Shown here one piece after another: positions 35,296-45,075 of a stretch of 64,000 nucleotides of DNA; position 1 is the first letter of the stretch, and every line of letters begins with the position of its first letter. The DNA is from Opitutaceae bacterium (lineage in GTDB: Bacteria > Verrucomicrobiota > Verrucomicrobiia > Opitutales > Opitutaceae), in the NCBI GenBank assembly GCA_027482185.1, contig JAIXWF010000011.1, positions 62,001 to 126,000 of the forward strand. Direction: 5' to 3'. The translations under genes and the position numbers were made by a program. Under the pieces are notes generated by a model. It had not been told where the DNA came from and made no database searches. It saw only the letters and a program-made list of their open reading frames with translations.

Positions 35296-36672
35296 TCAGG
35301 CCCCGGCCGCGGGCAACGTCAGAGTCGCGCGGGCGCCGCCTCCCGCCCGATTCTCGAGCGCCACCTCGCCCCGGTGCAGCCGCGCGATCTCCCTTACGAT
35401 GCTGAGTCCGAGACCACTGCTCTTCCGGCCCGAATCGGGCCGCGGCAGCGAATAGAACCGCTCGAACACGCGCACCAAGGCGTAGTCCGGCACGCCCGGT
35501 CCGCCATCGTCGACCTCGACGACCACGGCCGCGCCTTCAGCGCGCGCCGTCACCGTCACGTCGCCGCCGCGCGGCGAAAACTCCAACGCGTTCTGGATCA
35601 GATTGCCCAGCGCCTGCCCGAGCAAAAACGCATCGCCGCGCCCCGGCAGCGCCGCGGGCAGCGCCGTCCGCAGGGCCACGCCGCGCAGCTCCGCCGCCCC
35701 GCGCGCCTCCGCGACGACCCGGGCGACCACCGTCGCCAGATCCAGCGGTTCCCACGCCGGCCCCGCGCGGCGCGACTCGAGCGCCGCCAGCTCCAGCAGG
35801 CGGTCCACGATGCGCCGCAACCGCTCGGCCTCGCCGAGCACATTGGCCGCGAAGCGCGCGCGATCCTCGGCCGGCGGATTCTCCGCCAGCAATTCCGCCG
35901 CGCCGCGAATCGCCGTCAGCGGTGCCTTGAACTCATGCGCCAACGCCTGCGTGTAGCGCTCCACGTGCAGTTTCCCCTCGAGCGTGACGCGCATCTCTTC
36001 GAAGGCCTGCGCCAGCGCCGCGATCTCGCGCGCCCGCGAGGCCGGCGGTTGCGCCGCGCGACCGTCGCGCACGGCCACCGCATACTCGGTCAGCCGCTCC
36101 AATGAATGCGTCAACCGGTTCGCGATCCACCAGCCCGCGGCCGTCATCGCCGCCGCCAGCAGCGCCGCATAAGTCGCCAGCCGCCAGCGCGCCGCGCTCA
36201 CGCCCTCGGTCACCGACGCCAGCGGCCGGCCCACCCCGACCCAGCCGCGCAACTCGCCCGCGATCCGCACCGGCGCCACCACGCGCAACTCCCCGTCCAC
36301 TTCCGCGACATTCGCCACGGTGTAACCCTCCGTCGCGACGCGCCCGCCGCCCGTCATCGACCAGCGGTAGACTTGGCCGACGTCCCGCCCGTGCGCGGAA
36401 TCGAACACCACGCGGCCGTCCGCCGCGCAGGCAAACACCCGCAGCAGGTCCGCCTGCGGCGGCAATTGCCCCAGCCGCGCCCGCCAACCCGCGGGCTCGC
36501 TCCCGCCCTCGGCCGCGAAGACGGCCAGAAAAGCCGCCGTGTCGCCCAGCGTGCGCCGCATCGACTCGACATAGCGGAGCCGCACATCCCGCAGCACCAG
36601 AAACATCAGCGCCGCGAAGCCCAAGGCCGACGCGCCGACGTACACGCCGAAGATCGCCGTCCGGATCTTCAC
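35296..36672 (-). CDS. creC: CreC-like sensor histidine kinase
   Basis: The 458-residue membrane kinase has TM1 at residues ~7-27, a periplasmic sensor domain to ~165, TM2 near 170-190, and a HAMP segment. The dimerisation/phosphoacceptor motif ALAHEFKAPLTAI follows. The ATPase domain has an N-box (NLIQNALEFSPRGGDV), G1 (DDGGPGVP) and G2 (SSGLGLSIV). The H-E-F-K around the phospho-His matches CreC rather than the more common H-E-L-R. GTG 36672 overlaps the creB stop by four bases. It should phosphorylate CreB in response to an envelope or metabolic signal. Confidence 0.92.
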   Translation of the reverse strand: MKIRTAIFGVYVGASALGFAALMFLVLRDVRLRYVESMRRTLGDTAAFLAVFAAEGGSEPAGWRARLGQLPPQADLLRVFACAADGRVVFDSAHGRDVGQVYRWSMTGGGRVATEGYTVANVAEVDGELRVVAPVRIAGELRGWVGVGRPLASVTEGVSAARWRLATYAALLAAAMTAAGWWIANRLTHSLERLTEYAVAVRDGRAAQPPASRAREIAALAQAFEEMRVTLEGKLHVERYTQALAHEFKAPLTAIRGAAELLAENPPAEDRARFAANVLGEAERLRRIVDRLLELAALESRRAGPAWEPLDLATVVARVVAEARGAAELRGVALRTALPAALPGRGDAFLLGQALGNLIQNALEFSPRGGDVTVTARAEGAAVVVEVDDGGPGVPDYALVRVFERFYSLPRPDSGRKSSGLGLSIVREIARLHRGEVALENRAGGGARATLTLPAAGA

Positions 36673-37394
36673 GGCCCGGCGGCTCCCGCTTCGCGCAGCG
36701 AATAGCCGAGGCCGCGGTGCGTCTGAATCGGATCCGCGTCCGGCACGACGGCCCGCACTTTGGCGCGGAGCGTCTTGATGTGCGCGTCGACCGTCCGGTC
36801 GAGACTTGCCTCCGGCTCCTCCCACGCCGCCGACATCAGTTGCTCGCGCGTGAACACGCGCCCTGGCCGCGCAACCAGCACGCGCAGCAAACGGAATTCG
36901 TAGCGCGTCAGTTCGAGCGCCCGGCCGCGGAAACTGATCCGGCAACGCTCGTCGTCCACCTGCCACTCGGGCTCCGGCGCGAGCGAAGCGGATGCGTTCG
37001 ATGCCGCGACCGCGGCGCCCGCCGTCCCGGTCCGGCGCAGCACTGCCTTCACCCGCGCCGTAAGCTCGCGCGGACTGAACGGCTTCACGAGATAATCGTC
37101 GCCGCCGAGCTCGAGCCCCAGCACGCGGTCGAGTTCCGAGTTCCGCGCGGTCAGGAAAAGCACCGGGACGTTCGACCGCCGGCGGATCGTCTTGCAGAAA
37201 TCGAACCCGCTTCCGTCCGGCAACCCGACGTCGAGCACCACGAGGGCGAACTTCCCTTTTTCCAACGCCGCCAGCCCTTCGCGTCCGGTGGCACTCCACT
37301 CCGGCGCGAAGCCTTCCGTCTTCAGCGCGTAGAGCAGCGTGTCCGCGATCGCGGGCTCGTCCTCGATCACCAGAATCCGCGGCCGGCCTTCCAT
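36669..37394 (-). CDS. creB: CreB-like response regulator
   Basis: The 241-residue regulator has a receiver domain (ILVIEDEPAIADTLLYAL, phospho-Asp in VVLDVGLPDGSGFD, Thr/Lys sites in LFLTARNS and DDYLVKPFSPRE). An OmpR-type winged helix follows (LTRYEFRLLRVLVARPGRVFTREQ and DAHIKTLRAKV). An Ala-rich linker joins them. It heads a creB-creC-creD operon on this strand and should control creD. Cre boxes (TTCACN6TTCAC) were not found upstream by eye. Confidence 0.92.
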   Translation of the reverse strand: MEGRPRILVIEDEPAIADTLLYALKTEGFAPEWSATGREGLAALEKGKFALVVLDVGLPDGSGFDFCKTIRRRSNVPVLFLTARNSELDRVLGLELGGDDYLVKPFSPRELTARVKAVLRRTGTAGAAVAASNASASLAPEPEWQVDDERCRISFRGRALELTRYEFRLLRVLVARPGRVFTREQLMSAAWEEPEASLDRTVDAHIKTLRAKVRAVVPDADPIQTHRGLGYSLREAGAAGP

Positions 37395-37406
37395 GCACCC
37401 TTTCGG

Positions 37407-37985
37407 TCAGGCCGGCGCCGCGGCGAGGCGCGCGATCACCGCCGGCAGCAGCGCGTGTTCCGCGGCATGCACCTTGGCCGCGAGCGTTTCCAAAGTATCC
37501 GTTTCCTCGATGCGCACGGCGGCTTGGTCGATGATCGGCCCGCCGTCGACTTCCGCGGTCACGTGGTGGACGGTGCAGCCGGTGATCTTCACGCCGCGGC
37601 GGAACGCCTGGCCGATGCCGTCGAGCCCGGGGAAACTCGGCAGCAGGCTCGGGTGCAAATTGATGATCTTGCCGGCGAACGCCGCGATGAACGGCGGCTT
37701 CAGCACGCGCATGAAGCCCGCGAGCACGATCAGGTCCGGCGCGCACGCCGCGATCGCCGCGATGTACCGCTGCTCGCCCTCGCCATCCAGCTTCGTCTTG
37801 AACGGCGCCGGATCAAGATACGAGGCCGGCACGCCGAACCGCGTCCCGAGCGCCAAAATGCCGGCGTCGGGTTTGTCGGAAAACAGCTGCACCACGCGGG
37901 CGTTGCCCAGCCGGCCCGCCGACTGCGCCTGCAGAATCGCTTCGGCGTTGGAGCCGCGGCCGGAGCCGAGAATGACAATGCGCAT
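37407..37985 (-). CDS. purN: Phosphoribosylglycinamide formyltransferase
   Basis: The 192-residue enzyme transfers a formyl group from 10-formyl-THF to GAR in purine synthesis. It has [14 protein letters not shown] (phosphate loop), [11 protein letters not shown]-like [27 protein letters not shown] with catalytic Asn and His, and [16 protein letters not shown] with catalytic Asp. Length is normal. It is 17 bases downstream of rfaE2 on the same strand and precedes creB by 12 bases, so a shared transcript is possible. Confidence 0.96.
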   Translation of the reverse strand: MRIVILGSGRGSNAEAILQAQSAGRLGNARVVQLFSDKPDAGILALGTRFGVPASYLDPAPFKTKLDGEGEQRYIAAIAACAPDLIVLAGFMRVLKPPFIAAFAGKIINLHPSLLPSFPGLDGIGQAFRRGVKITGCTVHHVTAEVDGGPIIDQAAVRIEETDTLETLAAKVHAAEHALLPAVIARLAAAPA

Positions 37986-38002
37986 CGGTAAGTCCGTCGG
38001 TC

Positions 38003-38500
38003 TCAGATTTCGCCCGCCGCCTTGATCTTCGCGATCAGCTGCGTTGTCGAGAAGCCGGGCAGAAACGGCATGAACTCGATCCGCGCGCCGTGCGCCTGCA
38101 GCGCCGCGCGTTCCTCGGGATTCAGTTTCTCCAACGTATAGTCGCCGGCCTTGCAGTAAATGTCCGGTTTCAGCGCGTGGATCTCCGCCGTCAGCCGCGG
38201 CTCGCGGAAAATCACGACCGCGTCGATGCAAGCCAGCGCGCCGAGCGCGTACGCGCGCTGCTCTTCGCTCTGCACCGGGCGCGACGGCCCTTTCAGCGCC
38301 CGCACGCTGGCGTCGGCGTTGAGCGCGATGATCAACGCGTCGCCCAGTCGCCGCGCCTGCTGCAAATAGTAAAGATGCCCCGTGTGCAGGAGGTCGAAGA
38401 CGCCGTTGGTCAGCACGACGCGGCGGCCTTCCGCCCGGAGTTTTTCGCGCCACGCCACCGCGGCGGGCAACGAAAGCAGTTTTGGGTTGTCGAGACTCAC
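38003..38500 (-). CDS. rfaE2: Heptose-1-phosphate adenylyltransferase (stand-alone HldE C-domain)
   Basis: The 165-residue enzyme transfers AMP to D-glycero-beta-D-manno-heptose 1-phosphate in LPS inner-core synthesis. The nucleotidyltransferase motif [19 protein letters not shown] holds the HxGH-type site (HTGH). It is a separate adenylyltransferase, not fused to the kinase. The kinase gene is not adjacent. GTG 38500 was chosen as the first start giving the family N-terminus. Presence supports an LPS-bearing outer membrane. Confidence 0.92.
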   Translation of the reverse strand: MSLDNPKLLSLPAAVAWREKLRAEGRRVVLTNGVFDLLHTGHLYYLQQARRLGDALIIALNADASVRALKGPSRPVQSEEQRAYALGALACIDAVVIFREPRLTAEIHALKPDIYCKAGDYTLEKLNPEERAALQAHGARIEFMPFLPGFSTTQLIAKIKAAGEI

Positions 38501-38563
38501 GCGCCCGCAAGCCTCACGGCTCACCCCGCGGTTGTAAATCCGCATTCCCCGTCCCGTCGCGTC

Positions 38564-39568
38564 ATGAAACTCCGCCCCTGCTCCGCCCTGCTGCTTTTCG
38601 CCCTGCTCGTCCCGACGCTCTTCGCCGCGAAGGACAAGCCGGTCATCGGCCTCTCGCTCGACACGTTGAAAGAAGAGCGCTGGCAGCGCGACCGCGACAC
38701 CTTCATCGCCGAGGCGCAGAAACTCGGCGCCACCGTCATCGTGCAATCCGCGAACAGCGACGACACCCGCCAAGTCCGCGATGTCGAATCGCTCATCAGC
38801 CGCGGCGTCGATGTCCTCGTGATCGTGCCGCACAACGGCGCCGCCATGACGCGCGCGGTCAAGTCCGCCAACGAAGCCAAAATTCCCGTCATCGCCTACG
38901 ACCGCCTCATCCTCAACGCCCCGATCGACTACTATCTCACCTTCGACAACGTGAAGGTCGGCGAAGCCCAGGCCGGTTATTTCGCGGCGCGTCTCCCCGC
39001 CGGCCGGCCCGCCCGCATCGTCCGCATCTACGGCGCCCCGACCGACAACAACGCCAAACTTTTCAAGCAGGGCCAGGACAACATTCTCCTCCCGCTGATC
39101 AAGGCCGGCAAAGTCCAGGTCGTGCACGAGGACTGGGCCCTCGATTGGAAACCGGAAAATGCCAAGAAAATCATGAACGCCGCCGTCACCAAGGCCGGTC
39201 GCGCGATCGACGCCGTCATCGCTTCCAACGACGGCACCGCCGGCGGCGCCATCCAGGCGCTCCAGGAAGACGGCCTCGCCGGCAAGGTCCTCGTCACGGG
39301 CCAGGACGCCGACCTCGCCGCCTGCCAACGCATTCTCCGCGGCACGCAGGCGATGACGATCTACAAACCGCTGAAGAACCTCGCCTCGCTCGCGGCCCGC
39401 GTCGCCGTCGAAGTTGCCCAGGGCAAACGCCCCGCCGCCACCGCCACGCTCGACAACGGCGCAAAGCAGGTCCCTTCGATTTTCGAAAGCATCGTCGCCG
39501 TCGACCAGGCCAACCTCATGTCGACCGTCGTCGCCGACGGCTTCCACAAAGCCGAGGCGCTGAAGTAA
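38564..39568 (+). CDS. xylF: XylF-like sugar ABC transporter binding protein
   Basis: The 334-residue periplasmic protein has a signal peptide (ALLLFALLVPTLFA, cleaved near residue 21) and the periplasmic-binding-protein fold of the ribose/xylose class (VIGLSLDTLKEERWQRDRD, VDVLVIVPHNG, VIASNDGTAGGAIQAL). The tryptophan-rich DWALDWKPENA stretch and KPLKNLA resemble XylF. It starts a three-gene importer followed by xylG and xylH. Xylose is the likely substrate, though related pentoses cannot be excluded. Confidence 0.9.
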   Translation: MKLRPCSALLLFALLVPTLFAAKDKPVIGLSLDTLKEERWQRDRDTFIAEAQKLGATVIVQSANSDDTRQVRDVESLISRGVDVLVIVPHNGAAMTRAVKSANEAKIPVIAYDRLILNAPIDYYLTFDNVKVGEAQAGYFAARLPAGRPARIVRIYGAPTDNNAKLFKQGQDNILLPLIKAGKVQVVHEDWALDWKPENAKKIMNAAVTKAGRAIDAVIASNDGTAGGAIQALQEDGLAGKVLVTGQDADLAACQRILRGTQAMTIYKPLKNLASLAARVAVEVAQGKRPAATATLDNGAKQVPSIFESIVAVDQANLMSTVVADGFHKAEALK

Positions 39569-39590
39569 CGCCCTCCCCGCGCCCGCCTTC

Positions 39591-41123
39591 ATGCCGCCGC
39601 TCCTCGCCGCCCGCGCGCTCACCAAGCGCTTTCCGGGCGTCGTTGCGTTGCGGGATGTGAACTTCGACCTGCGGCCCGGCGAGATCCACGCGCTCTGCGG
39701 CGAAAACGGCGCCGGCAAATCGACGCTGATCAAATTGCTCGCCGGCATTTACCCGCACGGCAGCTACGAGGGCGAATTGGCGGTCGACGGCGCCGTCGCC
39801 GCGTTCCGCTCGATCCGCGACGCCGAAGCCGCGGGCCTTGCCGTCATCACGCAGGAATTCGCTCTCGTCGACGAACTCAGCGTCGCGGAAAACATTTTCC
39901 TCGGCCGCGCCCCGCGCCGCGGCTGGCGCATCGATTGGCCGGAGATGCACCGGCGCGCCGCCGCGTTGCTCGCCGACTTCGGCCTCGCGCTCGCCCCGGA
40001 GACGCCGGTCCGCGAACTCGGCATCGGCCAGAAGCAACTCGTCGAGATCGTCCGCGCCATCGACAAACGTTCCCGCATTCTCGTCCTCGACGAACCCACC
40101 GCCGCGTTGACGGAACAGGAAGTCGCCGTGCTGCTCGGCCATCTGCGCCGCCTGCGCTCGCAGGGCACGGCCTGCATCTACATTTCGCACAAGCTCGACG
40201 AAGTCTTCGCCCTCGCCGACCGCATCACCGTGCTGCGCGACGGCGCGAGCGTCGTGACGCTTGATCGCACCGCGACCGCGATTCCCGAAGTCATCCGCCA
40301 CATGGTCGGGCGCGAGATCACGGACTTGTTTCCGCGCCATGCCCCGCCGGCCGACGCCGCCGCCCGCCCTCCGATTCTCGAAGTCCGAAATCTCGACGTC
40401 GCCCCGTCGCCCGGCGCCCCCGCCCGCCTGCGGGACATTTCCTTTTCGCTGCGCCCCGGAGAAGTGCTCGGCTTCGGCGGCCTGATGGGGGCGGGCCGCA
40501 CCGAGTTGCTCATGCATTTGTTCGGAGCCTGGGGCCACCGCGCCGCGGGCGAAGTGCGGCTCGAAGGCCAACCGCTCCGTGCCCGCTCGCCCCGCGAGGC
40601 CATCGCCCGCGGCCTCGTGCTCGCGAGCGAAGACCGCCGCCGCTACGGCCTCGTGCTCGACCAGCAAATCGGCTTCAACCTATCCCTCTCGAGCCTGCCG
40701 CGCTTCACCGTGCCGCCCGGCCGCGTCGATCGCGTCGCCGAGTTCCGCCGGAACCAAGACTTTTTCGCTTCGCTGCGCATCAAGGCGCCGGACCAACAGG
40801 CGCGCGCCGGCGGTCTTTCCGGCGGCAACCAGCAGAAGATTGTCCTCGGCAAGGCGCTCATGACGGAACCGAAGGTCGTGCTGCTCGACGAACCTACCCG
40901 CGGCATCGATGTCGGCGCCAAGCTCGAGGTCTATGAATTGATCAACCGCCTCACCGCCGCGGGCCAAGCCGTAGTCCTCGTTTCCAGCGAGTTGCCCGAG
41001 CTCATGGGCATGAGCGACCGCATCGTCATGCTCGCCGCCGGCCGCATCGGCGGCGAATTCGCGCGGCGGGATTTTCACCCGGAGTCGCTGCTCGCCGCCG
41101 CGATGGGCCGGCTGGCCGCCTAG
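39591..41123 (+). CDS. xylG: XylG-like sugar ABC transporter ATP-binding protein
   Basis: The 510-residue protein has two ABC domains, as in ribose/xylose importers. The first has Walker A CGENGAGKSTLIKLLAG and Walker B ILVLDEPTAALTE. The second has the degenerate P-loop GGLMGAGRTELLMHLFG, signature LSGGNQQKIVLGKAL and VVLLDEPTRGIDVG. It energises uptake through xylH using the sugar from XylF. Start lies 22 bases after xylF. Confidence 0.95.
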   Translation: MPPLLAARALTKRFPGVVALRDVNFDLRPGEIHALCGENGAGKSTLIKLLAGIYPHGSYEGELAVDGAVAAFRSIRDAEAAGLAVITQEFALVDELSVAENIFLGRAPRRGWRIDWPEMHRRAAALLADFGLALAPETPVRELGIGQKQLVEIVRAIDKRSRILVLDEPTAALTEQEVAVLLGHLRRLRSQGTACIYISHKLDEVFALADRITVLRDGASVVTLDRTATAIPEVIRHMVGREITDLFPRHAPPADAAARPPILEVRNLDVAPSPGAPARLRDISFSLRPGEVLGFGGLMGAGRTELLMHLFGAWGHRAAGEVRLEGQPLRARSPREAIARGLVLASEDRRRYGLVLDQQIGFNLSLSSLPRFTVPPGRVDRVAEFRRNQDFFASLRIKAPDQQARAGGLSGGNQQKIVLGKALMTEPKVVLLDEPTRGIDVGAKLEVYELINRLTAAGQAVVLVSSELPELMGMSDRIVMLAAGRIGGEFARRDFHPESLLAAAMGRLAA

Positions 41124-41133
41124 GTCCAATGCC

Positions 41134-42279
41134 ATGGAACCAATTTCCCCCTCTCTGAATTTCCGCCGCCTGCTGCAGAACCTCGCGATGCCGCTCGCGC
41201 TGCTCGCGATTTGCGTCTTCTTCGCGACACGCGAAAGCGCCTTTCTCGGCCCGCGCAATCTCACGCAGCTCATCGTCGAATTCTCGATCACGGGCACGCT
41301 CGCGCTCGGCATGTTCATGATTCTGCTCACCGGGCAGATCGACTTGTCGGTCGGCAGCGGCGTCGGTCTCGTCGGCGGCATCGCGGCCGTATTGGTTTTC
41401 CAGCACGCTTGGCCCGCTCCCGCCGCGCTCGGCCTCGCCTTCGTCGCGGCGCTCGTGCTCTGGACGCTGATGGGGACGTTGATCGTCGGGCAACGCATCC
41501 CGTCGTTCATCATCACGCTCGGCGGACTGCTGATTTTCAAAGGACTTTTCTGGTTGGTGATCGGGAATTCGACCGTGCCCGTGGCCCGCGGCGACCAGGA
41601 CAATCTCTATTCCCTGCTCACAACCTACTACCTGCCCCGTCCCGTCGGCTTCGCGCTCGCCGCCGCGGTGCTCGCGGTCGCCGCTTTGCTCGCGTGGCGC
41701 GGCCGGCAGGCGCGGTTGCAACACGGGCTGCCCGTCGCGCCGTTGCCGCGCCTCTTGCTGCAGGGCGGATTCGCCGCCGCGGCCGTGCTCGGCCTCGTCG
41801 AGATCTGCAACCGCTTCCGCGGTGTCCCGCTCCCGCTCGTGATCCTCGCCGCGACCGCCGGCGGCGTCTGGTTCCTCACGCGGCACACGCCGTTCGGCCG
41901 TTACCTCTACGCCATCGGCGGCAACGAGGAAGCCGCCGCCCTCTCCGGCATCGCGGTTTCCCGCGTGCTCGTCGGCGCCTACGCGCTGATGGGCATCGCC
42001 GTCGCGCTCACCGGCTTCATGACCACGGCCTACTCCGGCTCCTCGACGACCACGGTCGGCGATCTCATGGAGCTCGACGCCATCGCCGCCTGCGTGATCG
42101 GCGGCACCGCCCTGCGCGGCGGCCGCGGCACTGTCGGCGGCGTGATCTTCGGCGCGCTCATCATGACCGCGTTGCTCAACGGTATGACGCTCCTCGCCGT
42201 TTCCCCCGAAGCCAAATTCATCGCGCGCGGTGCCGTCCTCACGCTCGCGGTGTGGATGGACGTCAAGTTGCGGCGCTGA
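41134..42279 (+). CDS. xylH: XylH-like sugar ABC transporter permease
   Basis: The 381-residue permease has about ten membrane segments. It contains the family phrases ILLTGQIDLSVGSGVGLVGG, RIPSFIITLGGLLIFKG, YAIGGNEEAAALSGI and IGGTALRGGRGTVGGVIFGA. It follows xylG by 10 bases and completes the xylFGH importer. The length near 380, longer than RbsC, agrees with XylH. No xylose isomerase or kinase is nearby. Confidence 0.94.
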   Translation: MEPISPSLNFRRLLQNLAMPLALLAICVFFATRESAFLGPRNLTQLIVEFSITGTLALGMFMILLTGQIDLSVGSGVGLVGGIAAVLVFQHAWPAPAALGLAFVAALVLWTLMGTLIVGQRIPSFIITLGGLLIFKGLFWLVIGNSTVPVARGDQDNLYSLLTTYYLPRPVGFALAAAVLAVAALLAWRGRQARLQHGLPVAPLPRLLLQGGFAAAAVLGLVEICNRFRGVPLPLVILAATAGGVWFLTRHTPFGRYLYAIGGNEEAAALSGIAVSRVLVGAYALMGIAVALTGFMTTAYSGSSTTTVGDLMELDAIAACVIGGTALRGGRGTVGGVIFGALIMTALLNGMTLLAVSPEAKFIARGAVLTLAVWMDVKLRR

Positions 42280-42297
42280 GACTGCACCGCCCCCGCG

Positions 42298-43803
42298 TCA
42301 ACGCGCCCACCGGCCCACGATCTCCCGCGCGGCGCCGCCGGAATTCGGCATCGCCTTCAGGGTAACGGATTCGCCGTCGGGCGCGAAACGCAGTTCGAGG
42401 CGCACCGTGTTGGGCGTGCGGAAGAACACCGTCTCCAGCGCAAACGTCGCCGGCCCCGTCCACGCGCCGCTCAACGCGATCGCGTTTTCCGGATTCCCCG
42501 CCTCGACGCGGCTCCAGCCCGCCGGCGATACCGTTGCGGCAACGTCCTCGCCGCCCGCCCGCCACCGCAGTTCCGTCGCGCCGCTGCCGCCGGCCGCGGG
42601 CGCGAGCGCGATCGACTCGTACTTCAAAGGATTTTCCGGAAAGACAAATCTCCGGCCTGCGATTTTCGCCGCGAGCTCGGGCGTCGCCGCCCCCGCCGCC
42701 GGTTTCACCAACGTCAGCGTCGCAAGTTTGTCCTTCAACTTCGCCTGCATCGCCGCATCTCCCGCCAGCGGCGACGTCCGCGCCTGCGCCGCCTGCAGCG
42801 CCGGCAGCAACGTCGTCCAGACCACATCGAGCACCTTCTGCAGATTGCCCGTGCCGGCGGTGATCGCGACCACGGCATCGAGCTCGGGCATGATCAGGCA
42901 GAATTGGCCGCGGGCACCGTCGCCGCGCACGATGCCGTGGCGGCAACGCCAGAATTGGAAGCCGTAGCCCTGCTCCCAGTCGCTCGCCGGGTTGCTGCCG
43001 TTCGACATCCAACGCGCGGTCGCCTGCGCGACCCATGCCTCCGGCACGAGTTGCTTCCCGTCCCAACGGCCGCGTTGCAAATAGAGCTGCCCGAACTTCG
43101 CGATGTCCTCCGTGCGCAGGCTCAGGCCGAAGCCGCCCATCGACACGCCCTGCCTGCTCGCTTCCCAGGTCGGATTTTCGATGCCCAACGGCGCGAACAA
43201 CTTTGGCTTCAGGTACTCGAGCACGCTCTGTCCCGTCACCCGCTGCACGATCGCCGACAGCATGTAGGACGCGGGCGAGTTGTAGACGAAGAAGGTCCCC
43301 GGCTTGTGCGCCACGGGCAACTCGAGGAATTTCTTCACGACGTTCTCGTCGCCGCGGTAAGGGAAATTCTGGATGTCCTCGTTGTGCTGGCCCGTGGACA
43401 TCGTCAGCAGATCGCGCACGCGCATCGCACGGAGGTTAGCGCTCGGTTTCTCCGGCGCCAATTCCGGGAAGAACGACAGCACCGGATCCTCGATCTTCAA
43501 TTTGCCCTCCGCCGCCGCGAGCCCCACCGCCGTCGAGGTGAAGCTCTTGCTCAGCGAGAACAGCTGGTGCGGTTCGTTCGCCGCATACGGCGCCCACCAA
43601 CCTTCGGCGATGACGTGCCCGCGCCGCACGATCATGACGCTGTGCAACGCCTGGATCGATTTCTCCGCCTCGGCCACAAAGCCGAGGATCGCGTCCGCGG
43701 CCACGCCCTGCGCTTCGGGCGTGCTGCGCGGCAACGGCGCGGCGCGCAGCGTCAGGACCAAGCCGACCAGAACGAGCAGGACCGCGGGGCAACGGGGAAG
43801 CAT
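42298..43803 (-). CDS. Secreted beta-lactamase-fold serine hydrolase
   Basis: The 501-residue protein has a signal peptide (VLLVLVGLVLTLRA). The class C/DD-peptidase fold carries SxxK at Ser83-Lys86 (SLSK) and a Tyr-Asn pair in FVYNSPASYMLSAIV. A C-terminal domain of ~120 residues, starting near KLKDKLATLTL, resembles the beta-barrel tail seen in esterase-type members. Relatives act as esterases, amidases or penicillin-binding-like enzymes. Nothing here shows true beta-lactamase activity. It is convergent with xylH with an 18-base spacer. Confidence 0.88.
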   Translation of the reverse strand: MLPRCPAVLLVLVGLVLTLRAAPLPRSTPEAQGVAADAILGFVAEAEKSIQALHSVMIVRRGHVIAEGWWAPYAANEPHQLFSLSKSFTSTAVGLAAAEGKLKIEDPVLSFFPELAPEKPSANLRAMRVRDLLTMSTGQHNEDIQNFPYRGDENVVKKFLELPVAHKPGTFFVYNSPASYMLSAIVQRVTGQSVLEYLKPKLFAPLGIENPTWEASRQGVSMGGFGLSLRTEDIAKFGQLYLQRGRWDGKQLVPEAWVAQATARWMSNGSNPASDWEQGYGFQFWRCRHGIVRGDGARGQFCLIMPELDAVVAITAGTGNLQKVLDVVWTTLLPALQAAQARTSPLAGDAAMQAKLKDKLATLTLVKPAAGAATPELAAKIAGRRFVFPENPLKYESIALAPAAGGSGATELRWRAGGEDVAATVSPAGWSRVEAGNPENAIALSGAWTGPATFALETVFFRTPNTVRLELRFAPDGESVTLKAMPNSGGAAREIVGRWAR

Positions 43804-43866
43804 GATGCCTCGCCGTACCCCGGCCCCTCCGGCCTGTCAACGCGCGCGCCCGCGGACGCGCGCCGG

Positions 43867-45015
43867 TCAGAAGAACTTCTTCGCTTTTTCGAAGAACGAT
43901 TTCGACGTCGGCTCCGCGGCATCGCCGCTGACCCGCGCGAACTCCTCGAGGATCTTCTTCTGCTCACCCGACAAGGACGTCGGCACCTCGACGTGCACGC
44001 GCACCAGTTGGTCGCCCTGGGTGCCGCCGCGCAGGCTGGGCATGCCCTTGCCGCGCAGGCGGAAGGTCGTGCCGCTCTGCGTGGCCGTCGGGATTTTCAG
44101 CGAGGCTTTGCCCGAGAGCGTCGGCACCTCGATCGTGCCGCCGAGCGTCGCGAGTGTGAACTTGATCGGAATCTCGCAGAACAGATCCTCGCCCTGGCGC
44201 TCGAAGAGCTCGTGCTCCTTTACGCTGAGCACGATGTAGAGATCGCCGGCCTGCCCGCCGGCCATGCCGGCTTCGCCGTTGCCCGTGGAACGCAGGCGCG
44301 AACCCGTGTCGACGCCCGGCGGGATCCGGACGTTCAGCTTGGTCGTCTTCGGCATGCGCCCTTCGCCGCGGCAAGCGGTGCAGGGACGCTCGACCTTGTT
44401 GCCGGCGCCGCCGCAGGTCGGGCACGTTTGCGTGAAGGTGATGATGCCGCCGGAGCGCCGCACCTGGCCCGCGCCGCGGCAGGTCGGGCAAACGACGCGC
44501 TTCGAACCGGGCTCGGCGCCCGAACCGTCGCAGCGTTCGCAGGCCATGTTCTTGCGGAACGTGATTTCCTTTTCGATCCCGCGCGCCGCTTCCTCGAGCG
44601 TGATCTCGAGATCGTAGCGCAGGTCCGCGCCGTCGCGGCCCCCGTCGCGGCCGCCGCCGAAGACTTCGTCGAAAATCCCGCCGCCGCCCCCGCCCTGCTG
44701 GCCGAAGACCTCGCGGAAAATGTCGAACGGATCGTGGAAACCGCCGCCGCCGCCCGCCGGACCGCGCGGGCCCGGGCCGGCGCCGCCGCCCTCGAACGCC
44801 GCCGGTCCGTACCGGTCGTAGGCCGCGCGCTTTTCCGGATCGTTCAGAATCTCGTAGGCGTGCGAGACCTTCTTGAACATTTCCTCGGCCTCCTTGTTGC
44901 CCGGGTTCTTGTCCGGGTGAAACTGCACGGCCTTCTTGCGGTAGGCTTTTTTCAGTTCCTCGGCGGTGACGCCCTTCTGGACGCCGAGCAGTTCGTAGTA
45001 GTCTTCCTTGGCCAT
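43867..45015 (-). CDS. dnaJ: Chaperone protein DnaJ
   Basis: The 382-residue co-chaperone stimulates DnaK ATPase. The J domain (residues 1-70) contains [16 protein letters not shown] Gly/Phe-rich linker follows, then four CxxCxGxG zinc repeats ([32 protein letters not shown]) and the C-terminal substrate-binding domains. ATG 45015 gives [13 protein letters not shown], the family start. It lies 60 bases downstream of grpE on the same strand. dnaK is not in the window (the Hsp70-like island gene is not a replacement). Confidence 0.96.
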   Translation of the reverse strand: MAKEDYYELLGVQKGVTAEELKKAYRKKAVQFHPDKNPGNKEAEEMFKKVSHAYEILNDPEKRAAYDRYGPAAFEGGGAGPGPRGPAGGGGGFHDPFDIFREVFGQQGGGGGGIFDEVFGGGRDGGRDGADLRYDLEITLEEAARGIEKEITFRKNMACERCDGSGAEPGSKRVVCPTCRGAGQVRRSGGIITFTQTCPTCGGAGNKVERPCTACRGEGRMPKTTKLNVRIPPGVDTGSRLRSTGNGEAGMAGGQAGDLYIVLSVKEHELFERQGEDLFCEIPIKFTLATLGGTIEVPTLSGKASLKIPTATQSGTTFRLRGKGMPSLRGGTQGDQLVRVHVEVPTSLSGEQKKILEEFARVSGDAAEPTSKSFFEKAKKFF

Positions 45016-45075
45016 GATGAGAATGCGGCGAAAGCCGGGTTCGGCCGGCATGCCGCCGGGAGGGTGCGAAAGGGA

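Noticed and set aside
42298-43803. True beta-lactamase resistance gene
   Set aside because: Only the general SxxK fold is shown, and the C-terminal domain resembles esterase-type relatives; no resistance-specific features.
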